64,000 nt of DNA from Multivorans sp965116445 (GTDB taxonomy: Bacteria > Acidobacteriota > Thermoanaerobaculia > Multivoradales > Multivoraceae). The stretch spans positions 1,240,001-1,304,000 of the forward strand of contig OZ220688.1 of assembly GCA_965116445.1 (NCBI GenBank), in the 5' to 3' direction. Below are positions 14,294 to 23,074 of this stretch, in pieces. The position numbers were made by a program, and so were the translations under genes. The notes under the pieces were generated by a model. That model did not search any database. It saw only the letters and a list, made by a program, of their open reading frames with translations, and was not told the DNA's origin. How positions within the stretch are numbered: the stretch's first letter is position 1; every line of letters begins with the position of its first letter.

Positions 14294-15805
14294 TCAGGGT
14301 ACTTCGATGACCGAGAAGAACCGCTGGCCGCCCGGGACAATCGCCTCGACACGGACCAGATCCCCCGAATCCAGATCGGAAACCGTCCGCTCGAGGTCGT
14401 CCAGATCGCGAATCTCGGCGTCGTCGATGCCAGAGATCACGACTCCGGCCTGGAAGCCTCTCTCCGCGAAGACGCTGCGGGCCGAAACACCCGAGACGTA
14501 GACGCCCCGCTGTCGGCGGTCCAGTCCCGAACGCTGCCGGAGATTCGCGGTCAGAGGCCGCAGTTCGAGTCCGAGCCACTCGGTGGCCTCTTCACGCGGC
14601 GGCGCCGGCATCGGCGCCTCGCTTTGGGCGACCTGGGCCGGCCGTTCCTCCAGCACGACCTCGAGGTTGATCCGCTTCGACTCGCGGAGGATCTCGAGTA
14701 CGACGCTCTCGCCGGGCGCCAGCGCCGCCACGTAGTCGATCAGGTCGCGCGTGCCCACGACATCGTGGTCGTCGACGCCGAGAATCACGTCTCCGAACTC
14801 GACTCCGGCCTTCTCCGCCGGCGTATCCGGTTGCACGCTCTGCACCTGGGCGCCGTTCGGCTCATCCAGCTTGTAGTACCTGGCCTCGATGTGCTCCAGA
14901 TCCCGGATCTGCACGCCAAGGTAGCCGCGCCTGACCTTGCCCTCGGCGCGCAACTGCGGGAGGACTCCCTCCAGCACGTCCACCGGCACCGCGAAGCCGA
15001 TGTTCTCGGCCCAGGCCATCGCGGTGGCGATGCCGACGACCTCGCCGGCGGTGTTCACCAGGGGTCCCCCGGAGTTGCCGCGATTGATCGCGGCATCGGT
15101 CTGAATGTAGTTCGCGAAGCTGGTGGGTCCGCCCTCGATGCGGAAGGACCGTCCCTTGGCGCTGACCACGCCGACCGTCACCGATGCCTCGAAGCTCAGC
15201 GGGCTGCCGATCGCCATGATCCAGTCACCGACCCGAAGCGCCTCCGAATCGCCGAGCGGCAGGAACGGCAGGTCCTGCTCCGCTTCGATCTTGATCAGGG
15301 CCAGATCGGTTTCCTGGTCGCGGCCCCGGACCTCGGCTTCGTACTCACGGCCCTCGAGACGCACCGTGACGTCCTCTGCTCTGTCGATCACATGGTTGTT
15401 CGTCACGATCCAGCCGTCGGCGGAGATGACGAAGCCGCTGCCGGCGCCCTGAAGCCGCTGTTCGTCGGGTTCCGCCTCCCGGTCCGGCTGCCGCTGGAAA
15501 GGGCTGCGCTGGAAGAAGAAATCGGGGCCCGAACTCTCCTCGATCCGCGCCACTTCGACCGTGACCACGGCCGGCAGCACGGCTTCCGCCAGATCGGCGA
15601 AGCTGTCGATCGAGGTCCTGGCGTGGCCTTCGATCCGCCTTGCCTGTGCGGTCCGCGAGTCGTCCTCGGAAGCCGCCGCGGCCCGACCTGCCTCTTCCGC
15701 CCGGGTCGGTTCGGTGAGGTTCAGACCACCCGCAATGATCATGCCGAACACCAGGGCGCCGAACACCATCAGGGCGGTGAAAAGGATCTGCTGCTTCGTA
15801 TTCAT
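14294..15805 (-). CDS. DegP/HtrA-type periplasmic serine protease
   Basis: 503 aa. An N-terminal uncleaved anchor or signal (about residues 7-27) is followed by a trypsin-like domain with catalytic His138 (T-N-N-H-V-I), Asp167 (T-D-L-A-L-I) and Ser245 (G-N-S-G-G-P-L), then two PDZ domains (one starting near R-R-G-Y-L-G-V, a second at W-L-G-L-E-L-R). It degrades or refolds damaged envelope proteins. First gene of the minus-strand operon with the sigma-54 activator, whose start is 5 bases downstream. ATG 15805 is chosen because the hydrophobic segment begins there. Confidence 0.93.
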   Translation of the reverse strand: MNTKQQILFTALMVFGALVFGMIIAGGLNLTEPTRAEEAGRAAAASEDDSRTAQARRIEGHARTSIDSFADLAEAVLPAVVTVEVARIEESSGPDFFFQRSPFQRQPDREAEPDEQRLQGAGSGFVISADGWIVTNNHVIDRAEDVTVRLEGREYEAEVRGRDQETDLALIKIEAEQDLPFLPLGDSEALRVGDWIMAIGSPLSFEASVTVGVVSAKGRSFRIEGGPTSFANYIQTDAAINRGNSGGPLVNTAGEVVGIATAMAWAENIGFAVPVDVLEGVLPQLRAEGKVRRGYLGVQIRDLEHIEARYYKLDEPNGAQVQSVQPDTPAEKAGVEFGDVILGVDDHDVVGTRDLIDYVAALAPGESVVLEILRESKRINLEVVLEERPAQVAQSEAPMPAPPREEATEWLGLELRPLTANLRQRSGLDRRQRGVYVSGVSARSVFAERGFQAGVVISGIDDAEIRDLDDLERTVSDLDSGDLVRVEAIVPGGQRFFSVIEVP

Positions 15806-16039
15806 CGTCAGGAGTACCTCAGCCAAAAGAAGGGAAGCATACAACCGTCCCGGCCCCCCTCTTCCCGCAGGGCGTGGCCGGCAGCGCCGCACGCTGGAAT
15901 TCGCTTCTCCCGCTTTTGCAATCCCCCTGCCAACGCCGCGCTGGTCCGGTTGTCCGCACAGCGCGGCGCCGCACCGCCCGCTGGCCGCCACGCTCTCCAC
16001 CGGGAGTGCGCCATTCTGGCGCAATGGCGCGGAGAATGG

Positions 16040-16068
16040 TTGCCCACCCCAACCATCGGTTGTATAGT
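16040..16068 (+). promoter_or_regulatory. Sigma-70-type promoter of rimP-nusA-infB operon
   Basis: TTGCCC (16040-16045), a 17-base spacer, then TATAGT (16063-16068). Transcription would start near 16075 and give a ~200-base leader. Confidence 0.7.
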
Positions 16069-16200
16069 CCTCAATCGACTGCCGGCGCTTCTCCCTCGCT
16101 TCAACCAGAAGAAGGGGAACGCCTCCGAGTCGAAGACTGTCTTCGGTGACCGGGGCGCGAAGCGGCCGCGTGAAGCGGCGGAAACCGGCAGGCGGCTGCT

Positions 16201-16230
16201 GAGAGTGGGTGCTTCGGCCCGCTCTCTTTT
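16201..16230 (+). terminator. Intrinsic-terminator-like hairpin in the rimP leader (possible attenuator)
   Basis: GAGAGTGGG (16201-16209) pairs with CCCGCTCTC (16218-16226, one G-T wobble) around a TGCTTCGG loop, followed by TTTTGTTT. It lies between the rimP promoter and the rimP start, so it can terminate or attenuate the operon. Hairpins of this kind precede rimP in other bacteria (rimP-leader type); assignment to that class is inferred from position and shape. Confidence 0.7.
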
Positions 16231-16278
16231 GTTTAGGGACTGTTTGGGGACCTTCCAGGGACTTTGTTTAGGGACGTT

Positions 16279-16746
16279 GTGGAAAGCGCGATCGACTCGA
16301 ACCTCATGGGGCCGCTGGAGCGCCTCGTAGCGAGCCACTCATGCGAGTTGCTCGACGCCTCCTTTCGGGGCGGCAGTCTCCGCCTGGTGATCGACCATCC
16401 CGACGGGGTCACCCACGATCATTGTGCCGGTGTCTCCAGGGAAGCGTCCGTCCTGCTCGACGCGGAGGACTTCGGTCCCACCTCCGGCTACGTGCTGGAG
16501 GTCAGTTCGCCGGGACTCGACCGTGAACTCTACGCAGCGCGCGACTACGAGCGCTTCCGCGGATACAGGGTCAAGGCGACCTTCACCGACCGGGCGACCG
16601 GAAACCGGCGCACGGTGCGTGGTCTCCTCGAGGGCCAAAGCGCCGAAAATCCCGCCGTCGCACTCATCCTCGAGGACGACACCGGCGACACCCTGCCCCT
16701 CACCATCGACAGCATTCACAAGGCCAAACTACTGGTCGAACTCTGA
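16279..16746 (+). CDS. rimP: Ribosome maturation factor RimP
   Basis: About 155 aa, required for 30S subunit maturation. Family hallmarks are present: R-L-V-I-D-H-P-D-G-V, then D-H-C-A-G-V-S-R, V-L-E-V-S-S-P-G-L-D-R near the end of the N-terminal domain, and an Sm-like C-terminal domain. The start is uncertain: GTG 16279 (AGGGA a few bases upstream) is preferred; TTG 16264 and ATG 16306 are in frame. First gene of the rimP-nusA-infB-rbfA block. Confidence 0.93.
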   Translation: MESAIDSNLMGPLERLVASHSCELLDASFRGGSLRLVIDHPDGVTHDHCAGVSREASVLLDAEDFGPTSGYVLEVSSPGLDRELYAARDYERFRGYRVKATFTDRATGNRRTVRGLLEGQSAENPAVALILEDDTGDTLPLTIDSIHKAKLLVEL

Positions 16747-16763
16747 CTCCGGGGACTCTGACA

Positions 16764-18218
16764 ATGGTTCAGCCACACACTCCCGAAGTGAACATCAACG
16801 AGGTCCTCAGGCAGGTCGCCCACGAGAAGGACATCGATCTCGACCGGTGGATCGTCGCCCTTGAGGACGCGGTGGCCTCGGCGGCCAAGAAACAGCACCA
16901 CATCAAGGAGCCGGTGCGCTCCTACATGGACCGCGAGACCGGCCAGTTCAGCGCCTTCCTCTACCGCCAGGTGGTCGACGAGGTGGAGGATCCCGCCGCC
17001 GAGTGGACACTCGAGGAGGCGCGCGAGCACAAGGAGGACGCCGAGATCGGCGAGGAGATCGAGATCCCCATCTCCACCGATGGGCTTGGACGGATCGCTG
17101 CCCAGTCCGCGAAGCAGGTCCTCTACCAGCGTGTCCGGGAAGCCGAGCGGGAGAAAATCTTCGGTGAATTCGAGAATCGCGTCGGCGAGGTGGTCAACGG
17201 CACGGTACGACGTTTCGAGCGCGGCGACATCATCGTCGATCTCGGCCGCACCGAGGCGATCGTTCCCCGCAACGAGCAGTCCCGTCACGAACGCTACAGC
17301 CAGGGCGAGCGTATCCGCGGAGTGATCGTCGAGGTCCACAAGCAGCCCAAGGGACCGCAGATCGTGATGTCCCGGACCGACCCCCGTCTGCTGGTCAAGC
17401 TGTTCGAGATGGAAGTGCCCGAGATCTACGACGGCACCGTCGTGATCAAGACCGCGGTGCGTGCCCCCGGCGAACGGGCCAAGGTCGCCGTCCTGAGTCG
17501 GGAGCGCGACGTGGACCCGGTCGGCGCCTGCGTCGGAATGAAGGGATCGCGCGTACAGTCGATCATCCGCGAACTCCGGGGCGAGAAGATCGACATCATC
17601 GAGTACTCGGAAGACCAGGTGACCTTCGCGCAGAGCGCTCTGGCGCCGGCGCGGATCACCCGCGTATCGGTGACCCACGAGGGCGCCACCCCGCACCTCG
17701 ACGTCATCGTCGAAGACGAGCAACTCTCACTGGCGATCGGCAAGCGGGGCCAGAACGTACGTCTGGCCAGCGAACTGATCGGCGCCCGGATCGACATCAA
17801 GAGCGAGACGGACGTCAAGGACGAGGTCGCCGATGCACTCGCCAGAATGCTGAACGTCGACCGCGGTGCGGATGAACTCGACCTGACCGAGATTCCAGGC
17901 GTCGACGACGCAACGGCGGCCGCCCTCTCCGGGGCCGGCTTTGGCGAACTCGAGACGCTCGAAACCGCCGGCACGGAAGCTCTGACCATGGTTCCGGGCG
18001 TCGACGCCGAACTGGCGGCCACGATCCTCGAGTGGGCCGCCCAACACTCGGGCACCGCCGTGGAGAGCGAGGCCGAAGCGGAAAGCGACGGCCCCGCGAT
18101 GGACGAAGACGACTTCATGGCGGCGCTGACCCGCGCCTTCAGCGAAGAGACCGGCGAAGAAGAGGCCGGGGCTGCGGATGAGGGTGGCGACCACGACACG
18201 GGGAGCGGCGCAGCCTGA
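16764..18218 (+). CDS. nusA: Transcription termination/antitermination factor NusA
   Basis: 484 aa. Order: the N-terminal RNA polymerase-binding domain, an S1 domain (from about 135, V-N-G-T-V-R-R-F), KH1 and KH2 domains (V-G-A-C-V-G-M-K-G-S and L-A-I-G-K-R-G-Q-N-V), then a C-terminal helix-hairpin-helix region (I-P-G-V-D-D-A, V-P-G-V-D-A) and an acidic tail. It binds paused RNA polymerase and nascent RNA. It follows rimP by 17 bases. The ylxR and L7Ae-like genes often found between nusA and infB are absent here. Confidence 0.97.
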   Translation: MVQPHTPEVNINEVLRQVAHEKDIDLDRWIVALEDAVASAAKKQHHIKEPVRSYMDRETGQFSAFLYRQVVDEVEDPAAEWTLEEAREHKEDAEIGEEIEIPISTDGLGRIAAQSAKQVLYQRVREAEREKIFGEFENRVGEVVNGTVRRFERGDIIVDLGRTEAIVPRNEQSRHERYSQGERIRGVIVEVHKQPKGPQIVMSRTDPRLLVKLFEMEVPEIYDGTVVIKTAVRAPGERAKVAVLSRERDVDPVGACVGMKGSRVQSIIRELRGEKIDIIEYSEDQVTFAQSALAPARITRVSVTHEGATPHLDVIVEDEQLSLAIGKRGQNVRLASELIGARIDIKSETDVKDEVADALARMLNVDRGADELDLTEIPGVDDATAAALSGAGFGELETLETAGTEALTMVPGVDAELAATILEWAAQHSGTAVESEAEAESDGPAMDEDDFMAALTRAFSEETGEEEAGAADEGGDHDTGSGAA

Positions 18219-18262
18219 GGGCCGCCCGAGCCGACAAGAAGCTAAGGGGAACCGAGGAATCC

Positions 18263-20683
18263 ATGGCAAAAATTCGGCTCCAGGATCTGGCCAAGCGGAT
18301 GAACGTGCCTGAACAGGACCTGCTGTTCAAGTTCCGATCGATCGGTGTTCGCGTCGAAGGCGAAGACTCGATGATCGACACGGACATCATCAAGGCTCTG
18401 CTGGAAGGCAAGAAGATCGCCGGTCCTCAGCGCGAGGTCATCCTGCGCGACCGCGCAGCCCCACCGGCCGCCCCCCGGCGCCGCCCCATCTCGAGTCTGC
18501 GGCCACCCACCGGGCCAATGCGTCCGAATCGACGGCGACAGGTCGTCCACAAGCACACGATCCGCACCCTGACGCCGACCGAGACGAAGCCGAAGCCTCC
18601 TACGCCCGAGGAGATCGCCGCCAAGGAAATCGCGGCCGAAGAGGCGGCAAGAGCCGCGAGTACACCAGCGCAGGCCGCGACCCCGCAGAACCGGGACGCC
18701 GCGGCGCCGACCGTCCAACCCGCGACCGGAACGCCGGCCGCCGCGCCACCCGCGTCCCCGGCCACCGCCGCGCCGGCGCCCGGACCGTTCGCACGGCCCA
18801 CCGATTCTCCCGAAGCACCCGTGGCGGCACCGGTTGACGTCGACCTCCGCAGCCGTCCCGAGCCGCGGGAGGAACAGCAGGACGAAGCGGCCGCCGAGGA
18901 CGCGTCGCGCCGCACCGTGACCGTCTCGGACGGCCTGCAGGTGCGGGATCTGGCCGAGAAGATGGGGGTCAAGTCGAAGGACCTGCTCAAGAGGCTGTTC
19001 GATCGCGGCGTAATGGCCACCGTGAACCACGTCCTGGAACCCGAAGTGGCGGTCGAGCTCGCGGAACAGATGGGCTTCGACGCCCTGATCGTCTCCTTTG
19101 AAGAGGAGATCCAGCTTGAGCAGGAAGAGGAGCTGGAGGCAACCGGGGAAGGCACCGACGCCGCGGCGCAGGTCGAGCGGTCGCCGATCGTGACGATCAT
19201 GGGTCACGTCGACCACGGCAAGACGTCCCTGCTCGACGCGATTCGCAAGTCGAGACTGACCGAGGGTGAGTTCGGCGGCATCACGCAGCACATCGCCGCC
19301 TACCAGGTCGACCACAATGACGGTCGCATCACCTTCCTCGACACGCCCGGCCACGAAGCGTTCACCCAGCTCCGGGCCCGCGGCGCGAAGGTCACGGACA
19401 TGGTGGTCCTGGTCGTCGCCGCCGACGACGGCGTGATGCCCCAGACCCTGGAAGCGCTCGACCACGCCCGCGCGGCCGAGGTGCCCATCCTGGTCGCGAT
19501 CAACAAGATCGACCGGCCGAACGCCAACGTCGACCGGGTCAAGCAGCAGTTGGCGGACCGGGACCTGGTGGTCGAGGATTGGGGGGGCGACGTGATCGCG
19601 GTGCCCATCTCGGCTCTCAAGGGTGAGGGAATCGACGATCTGCTCGAGATGCTCTCGTTGACCGCGGAGGTGGCGGAGCTGCGGGCGAATCCGGAGTTGC
19701 AGGCCCAGGGGGTCGTCATCGAGGCGAGCAAGGAGACGGGTCGCGGTTCCGTCGCGACGGTTCTGGTTCAGAATGGCACCCTCCGCCTCGGCGACGTGTT
19801 CGTCTGCGGTTCCACCTGGGGCCGCGTCCGGTCGCTGATGAACGACCTGGGCAACCGGGTCAAGGAAGCTCCTCCCGCCATGCCGGTCGAGGTCGCGGGC
19901 TTCAACGACCTTCCCGACGCCGGCGATCCCTTCCAGGTCGCTGTCAAGGAGGCGAAGGCGCGCTCGATCGCCGACTTCCGCCGCGAGGAAAAACGCCGCG
20001 TGGAGCTAGCTCCAACCGCGGGCGGCGTCTCCCTGGAAAGCCTGTTCGCGAGTCTGAAGGAGGGCGAAGTCAAGGAACTGCCGGTCATCCTCAAGGCCGA
20101 CGTCCAGGGTTCCGTCGAAGTGCTCCGGGACACGCTGCAGAAGGTCTCGACGGACAAGGTCAAGGTGCGGGTGATTCGTGCCGCCGTCGGCGCGGTGACG
20201 ACCCACGACGTGCTCCTGGCATCCGCCGGCGGCGCGATCATCTACGGCTTCAACGTCCGCCCCGAACGCAGCGCCGCCGACCTGGCGGCCAAGGAGGATG
20301 TCGAGGTACGGCTCCATACGGTGATCTACGAGTTGACCGAGGAACTCCTCGCGGCGATGACCGGACTCCTGGAACCGACCTGGCGCGAGATCTCCAAGGG
20401 GCGTGCCGAAGTGCGCGAGGTGTTCAAGGTGCCGAAGGTCGGCATGGTCGCCGGCTGCCACGTGGTCGCGGGCGTCATCCCGCGGAACGCGCAGATTCGC
20501 CTGGTACGAGACAGCGTCGTCGTTCACGAGGGCCGAATCGGCTCTTTGCGCCGGTTCAAGGACGACACGGCCGAGGTGCGTAGCGGCTTCGACTGCGGTA
20601 TCGGCATCGACCGCTTCCAGGACGTGAAGCCCGGCGATCTGATCGAGGCCTTCGACCACGAAGCCGTCGCTCCCACGCTCTGA
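18263..20683 (+). CDS. infB: Translation initiation factor IF-2
   Basis: 806 aa GTPase that places initiator tRNA on the 30S subunit. A conserved IF2-N helix domain at the start is followed by an Ala/Pro/Glu-rich linker (about 70-215), a second IF2-N domain (near 220-270), and the G domain with G1 G-H-V-D-H-G-K-T, G3 D-T-P-G-H-E and G4 N-K-I-D. Domains II-IV follow, ending in the fMet-tRNA-binding part. GAGGAA lies 7 bases before the ATG. Length is typical for a GC-rich bacterium. Confidence 0.98.
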   Translation: MAKIRLQDLAKRMNVPEQDLLFKFRSIGVRVEGEDSMIDTDIIKALLEGKKIAGPQREVILRDRAAPPAAPRRRPISSLRPPTGPMRPNRRRQVVHKHTIRTLTPTETKPKPPTPEEIAAKEIAAEEAARAASTPAQAATPQNRDAAAPTVQPATGTPAAAPPASPATAAPAPGPFARPTDSPEAPVAAPVDVDLRSRPEPREEQQDEAAAEDASRRTVTVSDGLQVRDLAEKMGVKSKDLLKRLFDRGVMATVNHVLEPEVAVELAEQMGFDALIVSFEEEIQLEQEEELEATGEGTDAAAQVERSPIVTIMGHVDHGKTSLLDAIRKSRLTEGEFGGITQHIAAYQVDHNDGRITFLDTPGHEAFTQLRARGAKVTDMVVLVVAADDGVMPQTLEALDHARAAEVPILVAINKIDRPNANVDRVKQQLADRDLVVEDWGGDVIAVPISALKGEGIDDLLEMLSLTAEVAELRANPELQAQGVVIEASKETGRGSVATVLVQNGTLRLGDVFVCGSTWGRVRSLMNDLGNRVKEAPPAMPVEVAGFNDLPDAGDPFQVAVKEAKARSIADFRREEKRRVELAPTAGGVSLESLFASLKEGEVKELPVILKADVQGSVEVLRDTLQKVSTDKVKVRVIRAAVGAVTTHDVLLASAGGAIIYGFNVRPERSAADLAAKEDVEVRLHTVIYELTEELLAAMTGLLEPTWREISKGRAEVREVFKVPKVGMVAGCHVVAGVIPRNAQIRLVRDSVVVHEGRIGSLRRFKDDTAEVRSGFDCGIGIDRFQDVKPGDLIEAFDHEAVAPTL

Positions 20684-20687
20684 TTCG

Positions 20688-21023
20688 ATGAAATCGGCAT
20701 CCCAGGCCCGCGCACGCGATCTGCTGCGCCGGGAGCTGACGGACATTCTGCGGCGTGAGGTCCAGGATCCCCGTGCGGCACTCGTCAGCATCGCCGATCT
20801 CACTCTGAGCGCCGACCGCGGCCACGCACGCATCCTGCTCTCCGCGCTGGGGAGCGAGGATGAACGCCAAACCGCGATCCGAGCCGTGCGCCGGGCAGCC
20901 AGCTTCATTCGCGGTCGCCTCGGACGGCGCCTTCGCCTGAAACGAACGCCCGAACTCCACTTCGAGTTGTACCGCGGCGCGGAACACGCCGAGCGGATCG
21001 ACCAGCTCCTGGGTGAGTTGTGA
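20688..21023 (+). CDS. rbfA: 30S ribosome-binding factor RbfA
   Basis: 111-aa KH-like cold-shock/16S rRNA maturation factor. It begins R-A-R-D-L-L-R-R-E-L-T-D-I-L, has D-P-R-A-A-L-V-S-I near residue 27 and ends with the L-H-F-E-L-Y-R strand. Four bases separate it from infB, and its stop overlaps the GTG start of the next gene (GTGA). Confidence 0.95.
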   Translation: MKSASQARARDLLRRELTDILRREVQDPRAALVSIADLTLSADRGHARILLSALGSEDERQTAIRAVRRAASFIRGRLGRRLRLKRTPELHFELYRGAEHAERIDQLLGEL

Positions 21024-22078
21024 ACCCGGAAAGCCGCTCCCCCGCCGTCCCCCGGGAGTTCGTCGATGCCCTGCGCGACGGCAGGAGCTTCCTGCTATCG
21101 AGTCACGCTCACCCGGACGGCGACGCGATCGGCTCCGAGGTGGCGCTCGCTCGGCTCCTCCGATCGGTCGGGCGAGCAGCCACGATCTGGAACGTCGACC
21201 CGGCCCCGGCCACCTATGCCGGCGTGATCGGAGACATGGCGATTCACGTCGGCGCGACACCGCCCCCCGGCTTTCCCGGCGACTTCGACTTCGTCGTACC
21301 GCTCGAGTGTCCCCAACTCGACCGCACGGGCCTGGAGCAGTCGCTCGGTCGGCTACCGATCCTGAACATGGACCACCACCTGGGCAATCGTCTCTACGGA
21401 GTGGCCAACTGGGTCGACACGGAGGCTCCCGCCGTCGCCGAGATGGTTCTTCACCTCGCGCACGCCCTGGACGCCCCTATCGATGCGGCAACCGCGAACG
21501 CGCTCTATCTCGGACTCTCAACGGACACCGGCAGCTTCCGGTTCTCGAATGCCACCCCGCGGGCGTTCGACGCGGCCGCGGAACTCGTGCGCCTGGGCGC
21601 CCGTCCGGAGCAGATCGCAGGGTGGCTCTACGAATCCCAGCCGGCCGGCGCGGTGCGGCTGCTGGGGGAGGTGCTGGAGACGCTGGAACTGCACTGCGAA
21701 CAGCGCATCGCCAGCGTCCGCCTCGAACTGGACATGTTCGACCGCGCCGGCGCGGCGCAAACGGACTCCGAGGGCCTGATCGACTACCCGCGGTCGATCC
21801 GCGGCGTCGAGGCGGTCGCCCTGTTCCGCGAACGCCCCGAAGGAGACGTCAAGGTCTCTCTGCGCAGCCGCGGCAGGGTCGATGTCGGAGCGATCGCCAG
21901 CCGGCGCGGCGGCGGCGGCCATCGCAACGCCGCCGGCTGCCTGATCGGCAGCAGGGAGAACGAGTCCGGCGTAATCGCCGAACTGGCAACCGCGGTCGCT
22001 GCGAGCGCGGAGGAGGCGGTCAAGACGACCGCGCAGTCGGATTGCACCCACGCCACGGCTCTGGAGGGCGGCACATGA
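21020..22078 (+). CDS. nrnA: DHH-family phosphoesterase, NrnA-like (nanoRNase / pAp phosphatase)
   Basis: 352 aa with DHH motifs S-H-A-H-P-D-G-D-A-I-G-S near residue 32 and M-D-H-H-L-G-N near 115, D-T-G-S-F-R near 173, and the DHHA1 C-terminal motif G-G-G-G-H-R-N-A-A-G near 296. Family members degrade 2-5 nt RNA fragments and dephosphorylate pAp; both roles are known, and the one used here cannot be told. The GTG start overlaps rbfA and the stop overlaps the truB ATG, the usual rbfA-nrnA-truB order of many bacteria. Confidence 0.92.
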   Translation: MNPESRSPAVPREFVDALRDGRSFLLSSHAHPDGDAIGSEVALARLLRSVGRAATIWNVDPAPATYAGVIGDMAIHVGATPPPGFPGDFDFVVPLECPQLDRTGLEQSLGRLPILNMDHHLGNRLYGVANWVDTEAPAVAEMVLHLAHALDAPIDAATANALYLGLSTDTGSFRFSNATPRAFDAAAELVRLGARPEQIAGWLYESQPAGAVRLLGEVLETLELHCEQRIASVRLELDMFDRAGAAQTDSEGLIDYPRSIRGVEAVALFRERPEGDVKVSLRSRGRVDVGAIASRRGGGGHRNAAGCLIGSRENESGVIAELATAVAASAEEAVKTTAQSDCTHATALEGGT

Positions 22079-23022
22079 CGCCCCCGCCGGCGCTCCACGG
22101 TCTGCTCCTGGTCGACAAGCGACCGGGCGGCACGTCGCACGACGTGGTGCGCGCCGCGCGGCGCGCCCTCGGCGAACGGAAGATCGGTCACTGCGGCACC
22201 CTCGACCCCAACGCGACCGGCCTGTTGCTGCTCACGGTCGGACGCAGCACCCGTCTCACCCGCTTCCTGATCGGCGCACCGAAGGTCTATGAGGGCGAGA
22301 TCCGGTTCGGCATCGCCACGGACACCTACGACGCCGCCGGGGAAGTGACCCGAGAGGGCAGCATCGCCGATCTGACGCATGAGCGGGTCGTCCAGGCAAT
22401 GTGCGGCTTCGAGGGGCAGCAGCACCAGTTGCCGCCGCCCTATTCGGCCAAGAAGATCGGCGGTCGCAAGTACTACGAGCTCGCGCGCCGCGGGGAGGAG
22501 TTCGAGCGCCAGGGCAAGGACGTGGAGATCTTCCAGTTCGAGGCGACAGGACCCCTGGGAGCATCGGGACCTGACCGGATCTCCTTCCGGCTCAGTTGTT
22601 CGACGGGGGCCTACGCACGCTCCCTCGCCCACGATCTGGGTGAGCACCTCGGCTGCGGCGGACACCTTGCCGCGCTGCGCCGACTACGCATCGGCTCCTT
22701 CCAGGTCGCGGACGCCCTCGACTCGCAACGGCTCGAGGCGAGCGAACGTGACGCCGAACCGCTCGCCGCCGACGATCTGGGAGTGTCCTGGGTGCCCTTC
22801 GACGACATCCCCCTTCCCTTTCCCCGGGTCGCGATGGACGCGACACAGGAACGCCGCATAGCTCACGGCCAATCCGTGCTGGCGCCCGGAAGCGAAGCCG
22901 AAGAGGGAGACTGGGTACAGATCACGGACAACCGCGGCCGGTTCCTCGCCGTCGGCGCGGTCGCGGAGCGGATCGGCGACCGCGGTCTCGCCGTCGTCCA
23001 TCCGAAGATCGTCTTCCAGTGA
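22075..23022 (+). CDS. truB: tRNA pseudouridine(55) synthase TruB
   Basis: 315 aa. It isomerises U55 in the T-loop of tRNAs. Motif I G-G-T-S-H-D-V-V, the catalytic Asp in G-H-C-G-T-L-D-P-N-A-T-G near residue 45, Y-S-A-K-K and a C-terminal PUA-like region are all present. The ATG at 22075 overlaps the nrnA stop; longer open frame upstream is nrnA in another frame. The IS element starts 52 bases after its stop. Confidence 0.95.
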   Translation: MTPPPALHGLLLVDKRPGGTSHDVVRAARRALGERKIGHCGTLDPNATGLLLLTVGRSTRLTRFLIGAPKVYEGEIRFGIATDTYDAAGEVTREGSIADLTHERVVQAMCGFEGQQHQLPPPYSAKKIGGRKYYELARRGEEFERQGKDVEIFQFEATGPLGASGPDRISFRLSCSTGAYARSLAHDLGEHLGCGGHLAALRRLRIGSFQVADALDSQRLEASERDAEPLAADDLGVSWVPFDDIPLPFPRVAMDATQERRIAHGQSVLAPGSEAEEGDWVQITDNRGRFLAVGAVAERIGDRGLAVVHPKIVFQ

Positions 23023-23074
23023 GCGCCGGTCGGCTCCAAAGTCCTCACGGGGAGTAACTTCTGAGAGGAGTCTA

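Larger units (their letters stand above)
15806..16278. other. Divergent intergenic region and rimP leader
   Basis: About 470 bases between htrA (minus) and rimP (plus). It contains the rimP promoter (16040-16068), a roughly 200-base leader, a terminator-like hairpin (16201-16230) and a GGGAC repeat cluster (16228-16275). No tRNA-fMet gene, which precedes rimP in enterobacteria, was seen. No protein-coding gene is supported. Confidence 0.6.

Noticed and set aside
16063..16262. tRNA gene in the rimP leader
   Set aside because: No cloverleaf with a T-loop GTTCGAATC-type sequence can be drawn; the region folds as a leader hairpin.
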